64,000 bases of DNA from Portunus trituberculatus (lineage: Eukaryota; Arthropoda; Malacostraca; Decapoda; Portunidae), in assembly GCF_017591435.1 (NCBI RefSeq), contig NC_059289.1, positions 2,820,104 through 2,884,103 of the forward strand. Direction: 5' to 3'. Below are positions 1-16,400 of the stretch, piece by piece (position 1 is the stretch's first letter; each line of letters begins with the position of its first letter). The notes below the pieces were generated by a model. It was not told the origin of the DNA. It saw nothing but the letters and a program-made list of their open reading frames with translations, and made no database searches. Both the position numbers and the translations under genes were made by a program.

Positions 1-392
1 CTCAACGTAAAAATGTGTCCTGTACTGAAGGGGTTAAAATTGTGAAGACTGTGGCCATGAATCTTCTGACCTCCATAGACCCTATCTAATATCAACAAAA
101 TGGTCTAATCGTACACAAAACTCAACGTAAAAATGTGTCCCAGTACTGAAGGGGTTAAAATAGTGAAGACTGCCCATTATTTTTTTTTACCTCAATAGAC
201 CCTAATGTCAATAAAATGGTCTAATCGTACACAAAACTCAACGTAAAAATGTGTCCCAATACTGAAGGAGTTAAAATAGTGAAGACTGCCCATTATTTTT
301 TTTTTTACCTCAATAGACCCTAATGTCAATAAAATGGTCTAATCGTACACAAAACGACGTAAAAATGTGTCCCAGTACTGAAGGGGTTGACT
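1..392 (+). repeat. Tandem array built from the 3' half of the TTAA-flanked MITE
   Basis: About 3.3 units of roughly 117-120 bp start at positions 1, 121 and 237, with a partial unit near 353. Each unit reads from an ACGTAAAAATGTGTCCC segment through ACTGAAGGGGTTAA into AATAGTGAAGACTG and ends at TCTAATCGTACACAAAA. All of these blocks occur in the dispersed MITE (for example 7012-7213), but here the terminal GGGGTTAA is fused directly to the internal TTAAAATAGTG block. The array is therefore MITE-derived, with the junction at a shared TTAA. It may continue to the left of the window. Nothing in it looks coding. Confidence 0.85.
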
Positions 393-590
393 ACCAAAGA
401 TGAGCAAGCGTCAGTCTTTCGCAACCCAAGGAAAGCGAAATCAAAATTCTAGTCACTTTTTTTCCGTCTCCAAGGGCTACAGTGGTAAGGAAAGTCCAGC
501 CACACTCGCTCACTCACAGCACCCCACAACCCCCTCCTCCCCAAAGCCTCACCTTCCACATCGGTTTCTTGTTCGACCTCTTCCAGGAAC

Positions 591-1283
<693 letters not shown>

Positions 1284-1565
1284 CTGGAGGACGCTAAACA
1301 GTGATGGAATACGTAAAGAAAAAGAGAAATAAACGAAGGGATACGAAAGCAAATGGAAACAGAAGTAGAAAAAAGATAAATAAGATGAAGAAAAGAAAAA
1401 AAAGATAGAAGGAAAGAAAAACACGAGAACTGAAGGAAAAGGAAAATCGTGAAGGTGGAAAAGAGAGAAAGGCAAGGAAAATGAAGCAAAGTGACTCATC
1501 TCTAGCCGTCAGAACCCTCAAGCAGTAAAAAGAGCATCCCAAGACACGCCCTTTGAAACACTTCG

Positions 1566-1566
<1 letters not shown>

Positions 1567-1627
<61 letters not shown>
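1567..1627. repeat. (CA)n microsatellite
   Basis: An uninterrupted (CA)n run of about 60 bp, followed within 60 bp by a short (GTA)n run at 1680-1700. No coding signal. Confidence 0.95.
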
Positions 1628-1630
<3 letters not shown>

Positions 1631-1723
1631 GGCATTGTTCCGTTCCGTTCCGTTTGCTTAGTTTCCTGTTTCCTGTTGTTGTAGTAGTAGTAGTAGTAGT
1701 AAAACATATATATATTGTGTGTG

Positions 1724-2325
<602 letters not shown>

Positions 2326-2477
2326 AGATTCGCGGATTCCCAGAGTGAGGTTTCGTCAGTTTGCGTCAATGAAAATCCCTCAACATTGCATCTTATTGAA
2401 AGCCCAACCTAAGCCTTCCTCTTCACCTGATGCCAAAAATAACCCTTCATATTAATTGAACAGAGACTAGAATAGAC

Positions 2478-2671
2478 TTAACCTTGAGCACCATGAGGCA
2501 TTTCCATATTCATTCTGCTTCCTATCTGGTGAGTTTATACAGCTTCAGGAATTTATGTGAGGGATTTAAATAGTGAAGACTGTGACCATTACTCTTCTGA
2601 CCTCCTCCTTCGTAATGTCAAAAAAAAATGGTCTAATCGTACCCAAATCTCAAGGTAAAAATGTGTCCCAG
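2478..2671 (+). mobile_element. TTAA-flanked MITE copy, degraded 3' end
   Basis: It starts at TTAA followed by CCTTGAGCACCATGAGGC and contains the conserved blocks CATTCTGCTTCCTAT, ACAGCTTCAGGAA, TAAATAGTGAAGACTG, TCTTCTGACCTCC and TGGTCTAATCGTAC. The right end stops after GTGTCCCAGT, where the terminal repeat is lost. It is the most diverged of three copies within 1.5 kb. Confidence 0.8.
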
Positions 2672-2785
2672 TTAATAACAACGTGACTACCGCATAGTAA
2701 GGAGAATGGAGATGACAGGTAATTAGAACAGGTGTGTTTTTTACAGTGACTGCCTCTTGTGGTCCTAATGTTTACCTACACCTCC

Positions 2786-2999
2786 TTAATCCCTTGAGTA
2801 CCATGACGCATTTCAATATTCATTCTGCTTACTATTTGGTGAGTTTATACAGCTTCAGAAACTTATGTGAAGGATTTAAATAGTGAAGACTGTGGCCGTT
2901 AATTTTCTGACCTCCACAGACCCTTTCTAACGTCAAAAAAAAGTTCTAATCGTACACTAAACTCATGGTAAAAATGCGTCCCAGTACTGAAGGGGTCAA
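2786..2999 (+). mobile_element. TTAA-flanked MITE copy
   Basis: It opens TTAA-T-CCCTTGAGTACCATGACGC and closes ATGCGTCCCAGTACTGAAGG followed by GGTCAA, a mutated TTAA. The internal blocks are those of the 2478 copy. The two ends are inverted repeats of each other (CCCTTgAGTACc / GTACTGAAGGG). Confidence 0.85.
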
Positions 3000-3230
3000 G
3001 TTCTTATGCTCTTTTATCTTGCACTAATTAACAACATGCACATACGGTAGAGAATGAAAAGGAAAGCGGAAAGGAGAAAGAAATCAGGTGAGAAGGGCAA
3101 AAGTAAGGGAAAAATTAACAGAAGGACGACATAAGGAGAAACTAATGTCTTTCTACCTCCTTCTCTTGACTGGCATTCATGGATACGAAGAAAGGAAAGC
3201 AGGAAGGAACGTAAACGAAAAGATCAAAGG

Positions 3231-3453
3231 AAAGAGACTATAAAAGGAGTTCAAGGATAATGATGAAGAAAAAAAGAGAAAGAATTAAGGAAGGAATGTA
3301 TAAAAAGACAGTAGGAAAGAGAAAATGAAAGGAGATCAAGGATGATGATGAAGGAAAAATAGAAAGAATTAAGGAAGGAACGTAAAAGAAGACAGAAGGA
3401 AAGAGACTATAAAAGGAGTTCAAGGATGATGAAGGAAAAAGAGAAAGAATTAA
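3231..3453. repeat. Purine-rich minisatellite, about 84-85 bp period, 2.6 units
   Basis: Three units start at AAAGAG near 3231, 3315 and 3400, each containing GGAG(T/A)TCAAGGAT(A/G)ATGATG and GAAAGAATTAAGG. The wider region 3050-3480 is strongly purine-biased on the plus strand. No gene is evident. Confidence 0.8.
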
Positions 3454-3565
3454 GAGAGGGAGAAGAAAACTTGCCTCTTTCCACTCTATTCTTTTATCTC
3501 AGCAGTCATGAACGAATAAAGAAAGGAAGAAGGGAATAAGGAAAACCTCTTCTTAACATTTGCGT

Positions 3566-4075
3566 CTTGCCTTCCCATTAATTAATTGTTATGAAGGAGG
3601 AAAGAGAATAGAGAAAAAACAAATATCTTTTAAAAATTTTCCTCTACCAACGCCCCTTATAGAGAAGCTTTCCTGCATCATCTTAACGTCTTGCCCATCC
3701 ACTAACCCCTTTAATACTAGAACGCATTTTTTACCCAGAGTTTTGAGTATGATTAGACGATATTATTGACATTAGGAAGGGTCTATGGAGGTCAAAAGAT
3801 TAATGACTAGAGTCTTAACTATTTTAATCCCAACATGCGTTTCTGAAGCTGTATAAAATCACCAAATAGTAACCAGATGAATAGGAAAATGCGTCATGGT
3901 ACTGAAGGGTTAATTAATTACGTAGAAGGAAAAGTAAAGAAAAAAAACATAACACTCACACTTTACTTCTTAATAATTTCGTCTTGCCTTCCCTTTAATT
4001 AATTGTTATGAAGGAGGAAAGAGAATAGAGGAAAACAATGCATCTTTTCAAAATTCCCTCTACCCTCTACCTTTG
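3566..4075. repeat. Direct duplication of about 90 bp flanking a MITE
   Basis: Two similar blocks, about 3566-3655 and 3985-4075, share CTTGCCTTCCC(A/T)TTAATTAAT, TGTTATGAAGGAGGAAAGAG and a (T)CCTCTACC end. The MITE at 3702-3913 lies between them, so the MITE insertion or a local duplication separated two tandem copies. Confidence 0.75.
3702..3913 (-). mobile_element. TTAA-flanked MITE copy, inverted
   Basis: This copy is in reverse orientation to the others nearby. The right edge reads GTCATGGTACTGAAGGGTTAA and the left edge CTAACCCCTTTAATACTAG. The internal blocks (CTATGGAGGTCA, GTTTCTGAAGCTGTATA) match the family. The left TTAA has mutated to CTAA. Confidence 0.83.
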
Positions 4076-4552
4076 GCCCATATACTCGTACTGAAACACT
4101 TCTGTGCTGCACCTTCACTATTTTTCAAAGTGCTCTAGTTGAAGTGACACGGGTTTTTAAGGATGTTTCTGCGATTTTAGTGACACGTTAGCAAATTTTC
4201 AGCATTATCAACCGGACAAATACTGTTTAGAATTCGGGTAATCATCTCTGTGGCCCTTCAAAATAGTCGTGGTGAGAGAGCAAAGCGTTTCTGAGCACGG
4301 GTCTTTAGAGAGAAACTTTCCTGCAATTACTCCTCGGTTTATTCATCCCAAGTGTAGCTGTGGATTACAATGACGGTGGTGGTGGTGGTGGCGGTGGTGG
4401 CTGACAGGAAGAGGCTGAGGTGTCCTGGAGGCATTAAGTGTTAGTGATGGGTTTTTTTGTGAAGGGAGGTGTCGGCAGGAAGGAGGGAGGAGGGATGAAC
4501 ACGTGGTTAATGTAGATTACACTGGAAATACCTGAAGAAAACAAGTGTAATG

Positions 4553-4891
<339 letters not shown>

Positions 4892-5080
4892 GGATATCAT
4901 AATGAAAAAATTGCTAACCATGAAAAGAAAACGGAGACGATAGCAGACTAAAGACGCAATCAAGTGAACGAACAGTAGGAACGAAATTAGAAGTAAAAAC
5001 CACACATGACTTGTAACACTGAATCATGGAACGCCAACTGCGGCTCCTTAATCTTGGCTTGTAATGCGAATAGGGGTGTA

Positions 5081-5187
5081 AGGAGGAGGAGGAGGAGGAG
5101 GAGGAGGAGGAGGAGGAGGAGGAAGTGAGATTAATGGGAAAGGTTCTGGGATATCCCTTATTCGTCTCAGCTAATGATAATATCTAA

Positions 5188-5226
<39 letters not shown>

Positions 5227-5402
5227 GCTGTGGGGTGGGACTTCCCCTTCCTTCCTCGTGATAGTGATGTCACCATCCAAGAACTCTGCCTAAATCCATG
5301 ACAAAAAAAAAATAAATAAATAAATAAAAAACATAATAAAATTGAACAAAATAAATAACACCAAAGACAAGAACTTTTCGAATCATTGCTGCTGCTGGAT
5401 GA

Positions 5403-5470
<68 letters not shown>
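5081..5470. repeat. (GGA)n and two (GT)n microsatellites
   Basis: (GGA)n 5081-5122, (GT)n 5190-5225 and (GT)n 5407-5470. The intervening sequence is AT-rich with no convincing exon. Confidence 0.93.
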
Positions 5471-5471
<1 letters not shown>

Positions 5472-5721
5472 AGCCAGATAGGTACAGTACTCCGAACTCT
5501 TAAACAAAATCAGCTATAAATTTTACCTATATCTTATCTCTTTACAAACAAATAATACCAATAAACAGTTCATCTCATATAGGTACTGACTGCCTACCAC
5601 ACCGCTAAATACCTAACACACGGAACGGCTGATATTTATGGCGCCAAGACAACGAAATGATTTGACAGGATTGTGTGAGTCAAGACACTATCACACGGGA
5701 AGCGTTCTTTTGCTTAGCCTT

Positions 5722-5900
5722 ACATATTCATTCTGCTTACTATTTGGTGATTTTATACAGCTTCAGAAACTTATGAGGATATAAATAGCTAAAAGACTGG
5801 CCATTAATCTTTCGACCTCCTTGCACCCTTCCTAATGTCAATAAAATAATCGTACAAAAGATCTCAAGGTAATAATATGTCCCAGTATTGAAAGAGTTAA
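5722..5900 (+). mobile_element. 5'-truncated copy of the TTAA-flanked MITE
   Basis: It begins inside the family at ACATATTCATTCTGCTTACT, lacks the left terminal repeat and ends CCCAGTATTGAAAGAGTTAA. A short (GT)n follows at 5931. Confidence 0.75.
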
Positions 5901-6546
5901 CTACGAAACTCACAGAGGTTCTACGAAATTATGTGTGTGTGTGTGTGTAGGATTATAGTAAAATTTAGGTCCAGTGTGTGGCAACTCACTCTAACCCCTT
6001 GGCCAGGTAAGGAGGGTGTTCAGGGTCGGCAAGGAGGGAGGAGTAAGACAAGACCTGCGAGAACGTCAGTAGTGTTTGAGTGTTGGTGGCGTAAGGTTCT
6101 GTTACTGCGTGGTTCCCTCATCACTCGGTAAGCCCGTGTTGTCAAGTGAGAGAGGAACATAAAGGGATGGGATGCGGCAGGCGGAGACTTGAACGCTATC
6201 CCCGAGTGTCTGTTGAGTTTGCATTGCGTGTTGGTTGACGTTCGGAAGGGAGGAAAAGGAAGATTCTGATAGGGAAATTTACCTCGTGGAAATGTGCGCA
6301 CAATGAAAATGGGTACGTCACGACACCGACGGGGTTTTCCAGTTCCCTCCAGCAAATTTTGACCGACATTCAGCTTATCTACGAGTTTACGGTTGATTCG
6401 ATACACATTTTATTTTATTTTATTTTATTTTCCTTCCCTCCACGAATTCAGTCAAACGCATTGTAGTTACGTGCTACGTTTGTTTTGTTCTTTTGTTTTA
6501 AGTTGTTCTCGCGATCATTCACTAACATAAAGTATTGTTGCTATTT

Positions 6547-6766
6547 GGTGCTACTTTAGCGTGAGGTCTACCGCCATATGTGGCCTACCCATTATGGCGT
6601 CATTCCTAGGATATGTACAAATTAAGTGTTTATCGCTAAAATAAATGTATGGAAATGTGTAATATCCATAAGGGAGGGATAATGCAGCGGTAGACTTCAC
6701 GCTATAGTGCTAACGGGAGGTAGATCTCACGCCATAGTGTGATAGACCTCACGCTAAAGTAGCACC
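6547..6766. mobile_element. hAT-like MITE with perfect 8-bp target site duplication
   Basis: The 220-bp element has matching inverted ends: GGTGCTACTTTAGCGTGAGG at the left and its reverse complement (AGACCTCACGCTAAAGTAGC followed by ACC) at the right, about 24 bp in all. It is flanked on both sides by TGCTATTT (6539-6546 and 6767-6774), a perfect 8-bp direct repeat. Two further degenerate copies of the terminal motif lie just inside the right end (near 6690-6715 and 6721-6742). An 8-bp duplication with short inverted ends fits hAT-type non-autonomous elements; P or Merlin types are alternatives. It has no coding capacity. Confidence 0.82.
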
Positions 6767-7011
6767 TGCTATTTTTATTTATTTTTATTTTATTTATTTA
6801 TTTTTTTTTTTTTTTTCGTACGTTTCCTCCTCTCACATTCCCTGCTCCAGCCGTCCGCAATGACGCATAAGCTGTCCTAACCACGTGATTTTTTTTTTTT
6901 TTTCCCATCACCACCCAACCAAATTTCCAGCTACGTAACATATTCCTATTACCCCTCTTTTGATTTGCGCTCTTGCTTTTACACACCATTCCGTTTTTTT
7001 TTTTTTTTTCA

Positions 7012-7213
7012 TTAACCCCTTCAGTACCATGACATGTTTTCATATATTTTTTACTTACTAGTTATCTGGCGACTTTATACCGCTTCAGAAACTTATGTGA
7101 AGACAGTGGTCATTAATCTTCTGTCTTCCATAAAACCTTCCTAATGTCAACAAAATCGTCTAATCATACCCAAAACTCACGGTAAAAGTGCGTTCCAGCA
7201 ATGAGGGGGTTAA
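7012..7213 (+). mobile_element. TTAA-flanked MITE, complete copy
   Basis: A complete copy with TTAA at both edges: TTAACCCCTTCAGTACCATG at the left and the inverted, slightly diverged GCGTTCCAGCAATGAGGGGG followed by TTAA at the right. The length is 202 bp. Its terminal CCCCTTCAGTACC is identical to the left end of the piggyBac-like element at 30252. TTAA duplication and CCC-starting ends are the hallmarks of the piggyBac superfamily. Confidence 0.87.
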
Positions 7214-7363
7214 CCCATTTACGTGTGCATGCCACTACCATGAAGCCCACAGGAAACAGTGACAACGCCCGCCACCTGCTATAGTTCCGTGCTTGTTTGT
7301 TTTAATACAGTCAGGAGTTCACTGAAGGTCGTTTACCTCCCTACTGTTTGAGTAACGCAATGG

Positions 7364-7368
<5 letters not shown>

Positions 7369-7424
<56 letters not shown>
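7369..7424. repeat. (GA)n microsatellite
   Basis: A pure (GA)n run. Pyrimidine-rich trinucleotide repeats (CTC and CTA type) follow at 7560-7675. Confidence 0.95.
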
Positions 7425-7426
<2 letters not shown>

Positions 7427-7805
7427 CTAGCACTATATAAATTAATTAAAAAAGTAAACAGATATACAAGTAACAAATCATGGTTCTTCTTCACACATTA
7501 TGGAGCAATATGCACATTTCCTTTCATTAATGTTGAGATTATATTACAGTATTCTCCCCCCCCTCCTCCTCCTCCTCTTCCTTGTCTTCCTCCTCTCACA
7601 ACTACCAATACTACTACTGCTACTACTACTATTAATGTTATTCCTCTTCCTCTTATTACTACTACTTTTGATATTACTTATTACATGAGACAATTACAAA
7701 TACCATAACCACACCACCACCTCACTCCTCTTAATTGATCTCTACCCACAAACAGGTTAGTGTGGAGGAGGCTCAGGTTTAGTACAAGTCCTCCCGAAGA
7801 CCAAT

Positions 7806-10653
<2,848 letters not shown>

Positions 10654-10659
10654 AATTAT

Positions 10660-12374
10660 TTCTTCTCTCTACTCTAATCTACCAATAATCATTTCCCATG
10701 CCAAAGTCACATCCAAATTAGGAGTTTTGAGGATTGCAACAAACAAACTTTCAAAATAAAGATCTCACCATATGAGAATAAGAATATTTTCATATATCCT
10801 CAATGAGCAGAAATCAACAAGATGCACCACTCAGTGTATGCATGTATCCTTTAGGGAGCTGGGAAGTGGTTCACATTAAAACACAGCTGGGAAGTGGTTC
10901 ACATTAAAACACAAGGGTCTCAAGTTTCTTTTCATCACCAGATCACTTGTCGATGTGACATCACGTGTCATCATCATACATACAAAAAGATAAATAAAAT
11001 ATTGCGACATCGGCACTGAGTGCAGACTATTTTCTCTATATATACAATAAATAAAATATTCGTACAAACTTAACAGTCTATGATCAGCTGTCTCAATCTC
11101 TACTTTAAACCAGTCAACCAGAGCAAGATCAACAACAAATATTGCCTCACTCCAATTCCATTTTCTACAGTCAACACTGACCAGACTCAAAACATCGACC
11201 TAACATTCTCACATTGATCTCCCTTACAACACTATCCACAAACAGTGAACTACCAAACCAACATCACTCATTCCTCATTCAGTCCAACTCTCATAAGAGA
11301 CCAATCATTCACATTACTTGCCATTCTCATACACCTTTTATTATTCACATAAAAAATTTTCATCACTTTCAACAATATCTAACCAAGCCCATATATCTAT
11401 AAACAAACTGTAATCCATAGTACTGCCATACAAAAATGATGAAGAGGGAAAAATTTGTAAAGGAAGTGTACAATATATGAGGAAAGCTGAAGATATCAAT
11501 AGAAGAGGAAGGCCACTCAGAAAGTGGAAGGATGAGGTCAAACAGTAGAAGTGTGATAGAGGTGTTCATATAGGTCTAGTGTTTGAACAAACAAGACATG
11601 AATGTTTGGATTGAAAAAGATATAGGTTTTCTCACAGCCACCCCTCTTGAAGGGCACTCCCAAAAAGAGTAAGAAGACAAGTAGGCGAACAGACAAATAC
11701 ATAGGCAAATAGATAAATGGAATCCCTGATGATCCAACCTGTCAAGCATTTTTAAAAAATCCATGTGCAAACACATCCAAATACTTTGCATATACTTGTC
11801 TCACAGCAAACACTGACCCATACATTCCTCAAATAACCCTTTCAATTACACTGCTCTTCCCAAATCACTCCCTCTGTACTCTATCTAATCCTTCAACCCA
11901 TACACCTAACCTGACACTCAATAGACTTCTACTCCTACAAATAATACATCCACACTTACCACCCTTACCAGTATACAAAACAACTGTCATTGCACTTACT
12001 CTGTCAACTGGCACCATGACTGGCATTCATCACTCTTACTGACACCTAAGGCATTTACCACTCTTACTAATAACAAAACAACTACTGCTTTTCTACTTTT
12101 CAAACATTCTGCAACACATTTATCCAGACAACTTTTCCTGCTTTCATCTTCCTGACTACTTTCTACACTTCATCCCTCATGACCAATTCATGCATTAATC
12201 TCTCCTATATTCAACCTAATCTTCACTGCTCCCCTTTGTTCCATTTTTCAGTCTCATACAATACTGATATTAACACTTTACCTTCACACAATACTTTCTT
12301 CCCATTCTTTCCAACCAAGTTAAACACTATTCATCATTCTCCGCAACTTTCTGAAAGGATATCGTGATAAATCT

Positions 12375-12456
<82 letters not shown>

Positions 12457-13450
12457 ATTTTGTCTTCAGTAATCAGAATACTAAGATCATTTACTGATTT
12501 TGCCTTTTCTAAAATGACATGAAATATGTATATGATATAATTAAACAAGTGGGAGACAGATATTTGAAACATGAATCACTGGTATCTTACAAAACTAAAA
12601 GGTATAATGTATATAATTACACTTTACTGTAAAAGAAATGCACTGATGTCAGATTTAAAAGATAAGACAATTATTGACAATTTCTTAGTTTATACCATAG
12701 CTGTGCTCTATAATGAAAATATTCATCATGATAACTGATCAGTCAATTGGGATAACCTTATTACTAATACCCAATCATCAACAAATTTACTGAGTAATAA
12801 CCAATAAAACCAGAATCCAAATACGTACAAGCAATATTGATGTTCTAAATCTTAAAAATCTAAAAAACAAACTTCTATTTTTATCTTTTTATAAAACTTA
12901 GAAAAATTAAAGGAAGAAAATTTTAATTGTATGTTTAGCTAGTCTCTTCACAAATGAAAATTATTTTTTTTAAATACAATACACTAATGAAAATTATTGT
13001 TTTTTAAATAAAAATAGCTACATTTGCTTTTTTGAGAGTTTAAAACTTTAATATGCTCATGTTCAAAAATCAAAATCATCAATTATCGCTACTCAGGAAC
13101 AACAGGTATCATAGATACCATCAAACCAATAACAAAACAAAAATAATTACAGTATTGGACAAGCAGAAACTCTATATCATCATTATAGATTAATGCAAGC
13201 ATCTATTGGGACAACGCCAGCCTACAGTTTATACTCATGTAGCATGTAGCTTTTGAAATCATTATTTCACTGTTATGAGCAATGAAAGAAACAGGCAAAC
13301 AGATACAGAATATACCCTCTTATAGAAGAAGTTGAGGGAAATTGTCAATTGGAGCATATAATTGGTCAAGGTATTTTCAACTTAAACTTATATAAAGCAT
13401 CAAATGTATATTACTGAACTCCAACTATGTAAAAAAAAGCTGCCAATATG
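10660..13450. other. Gene-poor AT-rich interval
   Basis: This holds the 3' end of the serine protease homologue transcript and then AT-rich sequence without a supportable exon. A short direct repeat (GCTGGGAAGTGGTTCACATT) occurs at 10858 and 10885. A perfect (AT)n lies at 12379-12454. Nothing else is recognisable. Confidence 0.7.
12379..12454. repeat. (AT)n microsatellite
   Basis: A pure (AT)n run of about 76 bp, self-complementary and able to extrude a cruciform. Confidence 0.95.
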
Positions 13451-13455
13451 TGCAT

Positions 13456-16400
13456 CTACTCCTTCTTGCACTTGTGTGTGTGTCTGGACTGGGCCCACCA
13501 CAGGGTGAATAGACGGCCAGGTTCATTCAATACTCCAGCAGCCAGCACTAAGAAGCTTGGCTGCTCCAGAGCCTGGCAAGCCTTTACTTCTGGAGAAGTG
13601 TCCATCATAAGACACTGATCACCAGCACACTCAGCATGCAAGGCCACATCAGAGTCAATTTGTGTGTCACTGTGTGCACAGCAGGAAGCATCAAGGCTCG
13701 TATGATCCATTGCAGTCTCACCACCACACGGTTCACTGCAGCACTCGTCTGACTTATGTTTTCGTTTTGGACATGACACTGCATTATGTTCCACATTTAG
13801 ACATTGTGTGTTACCATGTGGCACTGTGTTCATACTACTTACACTGGTCTCTATTCTGTAGCTTTGGCTGGCATACTTCTTTCCAGCTCCTGTTCTTGTA
13901 GCACAATTTGAATTCTCAGCTTGGACAGCAGTGGACAGTGAACGGGAGTGTCCAGGCAGGTGCACCCCCAGCCCATTCAGCCACTCAACATCACCAACAA
14001 CCAACTGGGCTCCATCTGGGGTGGTCATTCTGCAGAGGAAAGCCAAATCTTTCATCAATAAGCAAAAGAAGTCTTTTTTGTCTTCTTCTTTAATGTAGGA
14101 AAGACACTGGCCAAGACCAGTAAAAATATGGAAAAGTCCCATTAAAGTTTCCTAAAACAAAATTAAATAAAATAATAAAATATTGGAGGATTAGTGTCTT
14201 GAAAACTCCCTCTTAAAAGAGTTCAAGTCATAAAAAGGTAGAAATATGGAAGCAAACTGAGAGTTCCAGAGTTTACCTGAGAAAGGGATGAATAATTGTG
14301 AATTATGGTTAACTTTTTCCATTAGAGATGGACAATCAACACAACACAAATCACCAATTTTTTACAATATGGAACCAACAGTCCTAAACATCAACATATT
14401 CAATTTTCCAGATGATATTTTCATTAGTGAACCAGAAATACATTAATTTTCAATATGAGACATTAAGGAACTCATTCAATCTTGAACTAAAGAACTAAAG
14501 TGAGACAAATTTGTGAAGAAGTAAAAGTTCCCAACCTACTTGGAGTGAGGTATGGAGCGAGTGCCAATAATCTTTGTAGTGACGATATCGATGATGACCA
14601 GTGTGGAGGAGTACAGCACACTACCCATGGTGAGAAGTAGGGCATATCTGTTTCCAAGGGCAAGTAACTTTTTTACTTTAATATTCAAAGATATATTATG
14701 CTCCAGTTTAAATGTCTCAATGTCAAACACACATAAATTGGCATGCTTTTCTTCTGCATCTTGCTTTATTATCCCAATATACTTGCTACTAAATTGTAAA
14801 CCAGGAGTGAAAAAGTTTGTATGTCCCTCATTTAGACTGATTTTAAAATTGTCCGATATCTTTTCAATCATGCCGTAAGGTCTGGATGATGAAGCAGAGC
14901 TACCAACACCTTTTTCTGGCACATCATACTCACAGTCTTGTTTCACATTTGAGGGCCATGATACTTTCTTGACATTTTCTCGTGTCATGTAAACAATATC
15001 GTGTTTGGTGGTCAAAGATAAATCTGGTATGAGTATGACCCTCAAAACCCAATGGTCTTGGTTGGACAGAGATTTGATTTGTTTCCCTGCAGATAAACAC
15101 CATAATCTGAGGCATTCATCAGCACCCCCACTCACTAAAAGGTCCAATTCCTCAGAAAAGTCACAACTGAACACTGGACCTGCATGCATCTTGAATCTAT
15201 TTTTGAAGTTATCGTGATCTCGAGTACTAGAATGTTCCCACACCGTGCATCGAGATTGATTCATGCTACTCAGGTCCCAAGAGGTCAAGGTGCCAACAAA
15301 GTGACCACACAGTAGCAGAGAGTTGGGGTGGAACTTAATGCAGGACACAGCTCGCTCAACAGGAAACGTCATTACTGGAATATTCATGTCTAGCTGCCAG
15401 ATATTTATATAGTCCTCTTCTGATACTGAAATACAAAAAGTTCAAAGTTAAAGTGTACATGGATGGCTATGCATAATAAAAAGCAGTAATGTTAAAATGC
15501 ATAACAAAAAAAAAACACACATTGCAAAACAGAAACTTGAAAATTTCTTACCGGTACATAAAAACCCATCTTGATAATCTACTGCTTTGACAGCCTTCTT
15601 GCAATTCTGGAGTTGCATAAAACGTTCCGAGAATGCTGTGCCATTCTTTAGTGACACCTGTTGCCTCAGTGATGTTATGTACACCTTATGCCAGTCAGCC
15701 CAGCCAGGAACCTTGCTCATGTTTACTCCTAACCTCCGACATTGCTTTAACCATACCTCATTAATATTCATAATGATGCTGAAAAAAAAACAGAATCATT
15801 GAGAACAAAAATATCATATAAGATTATTTATGTTACTAAACTTAAGAAGATGCTCATAAATCAGTTTCTTCAAGCCATATTTCACAGGAAGGAATAATCC
15901 AATCAGTATTACCTATGCCATGCCTTTGACACCTGAGAGGCATGCAAAAGACTTGGACCATCCAGATATAAAAGAACTTCCAGTTGTAGCTCTGGAGGCA
16001 ACAGAACCAGGAGGTCAGGCGTATCTTGTCCTTGTAAGTTGGTTACTAAACGCCATTTCACATAACTGAAAAAAATATTCAACTTTATTTCAATACTGCC
16101 TTGTCCACAGCCCATTAAGATTTGCAATAATGCTGGAAGATGAACATGTCACAAACAATAAAGAGTTAATGTTAGCATATCTACGCTGTTAACTTAATTT
16201 AAATGTTCATAAGACTTTAGATTACTTAAGATGCTTACAACAATGTTAGTCTTGGATGTGTGCTGCATTACCTAACCTAAAACACTGCTTCATCATTCAT
16301 CCCATAAGTTAATCAAGGCATGAAGGGATGGAATCCTGCTGTAAAAAATACATCATGTATTGATAAGCTTTGTGTTGTGAGTTACAAGTATTTTCTGTGG

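Noticed and set aside
5931..6406. Open frames of 66 and 128 codons on opposite strands
   Set aside because: No recognisable domain, no splice context, and they overlap each other antisense.
13605..14093. Plus-strand frames over the last FBXW2 exon
   Set aside because: Antisense shadows of the minus-strand coding exon.
13456..14142. Extending the last FBXW2 exon to the ATG at 14142
   Set aside because: A good acceptor (TTCCTCTGCAG) at 14030-14031 restores the phase from exon 4 and removes residues with no family resemblance, so the exon starts at 14029.
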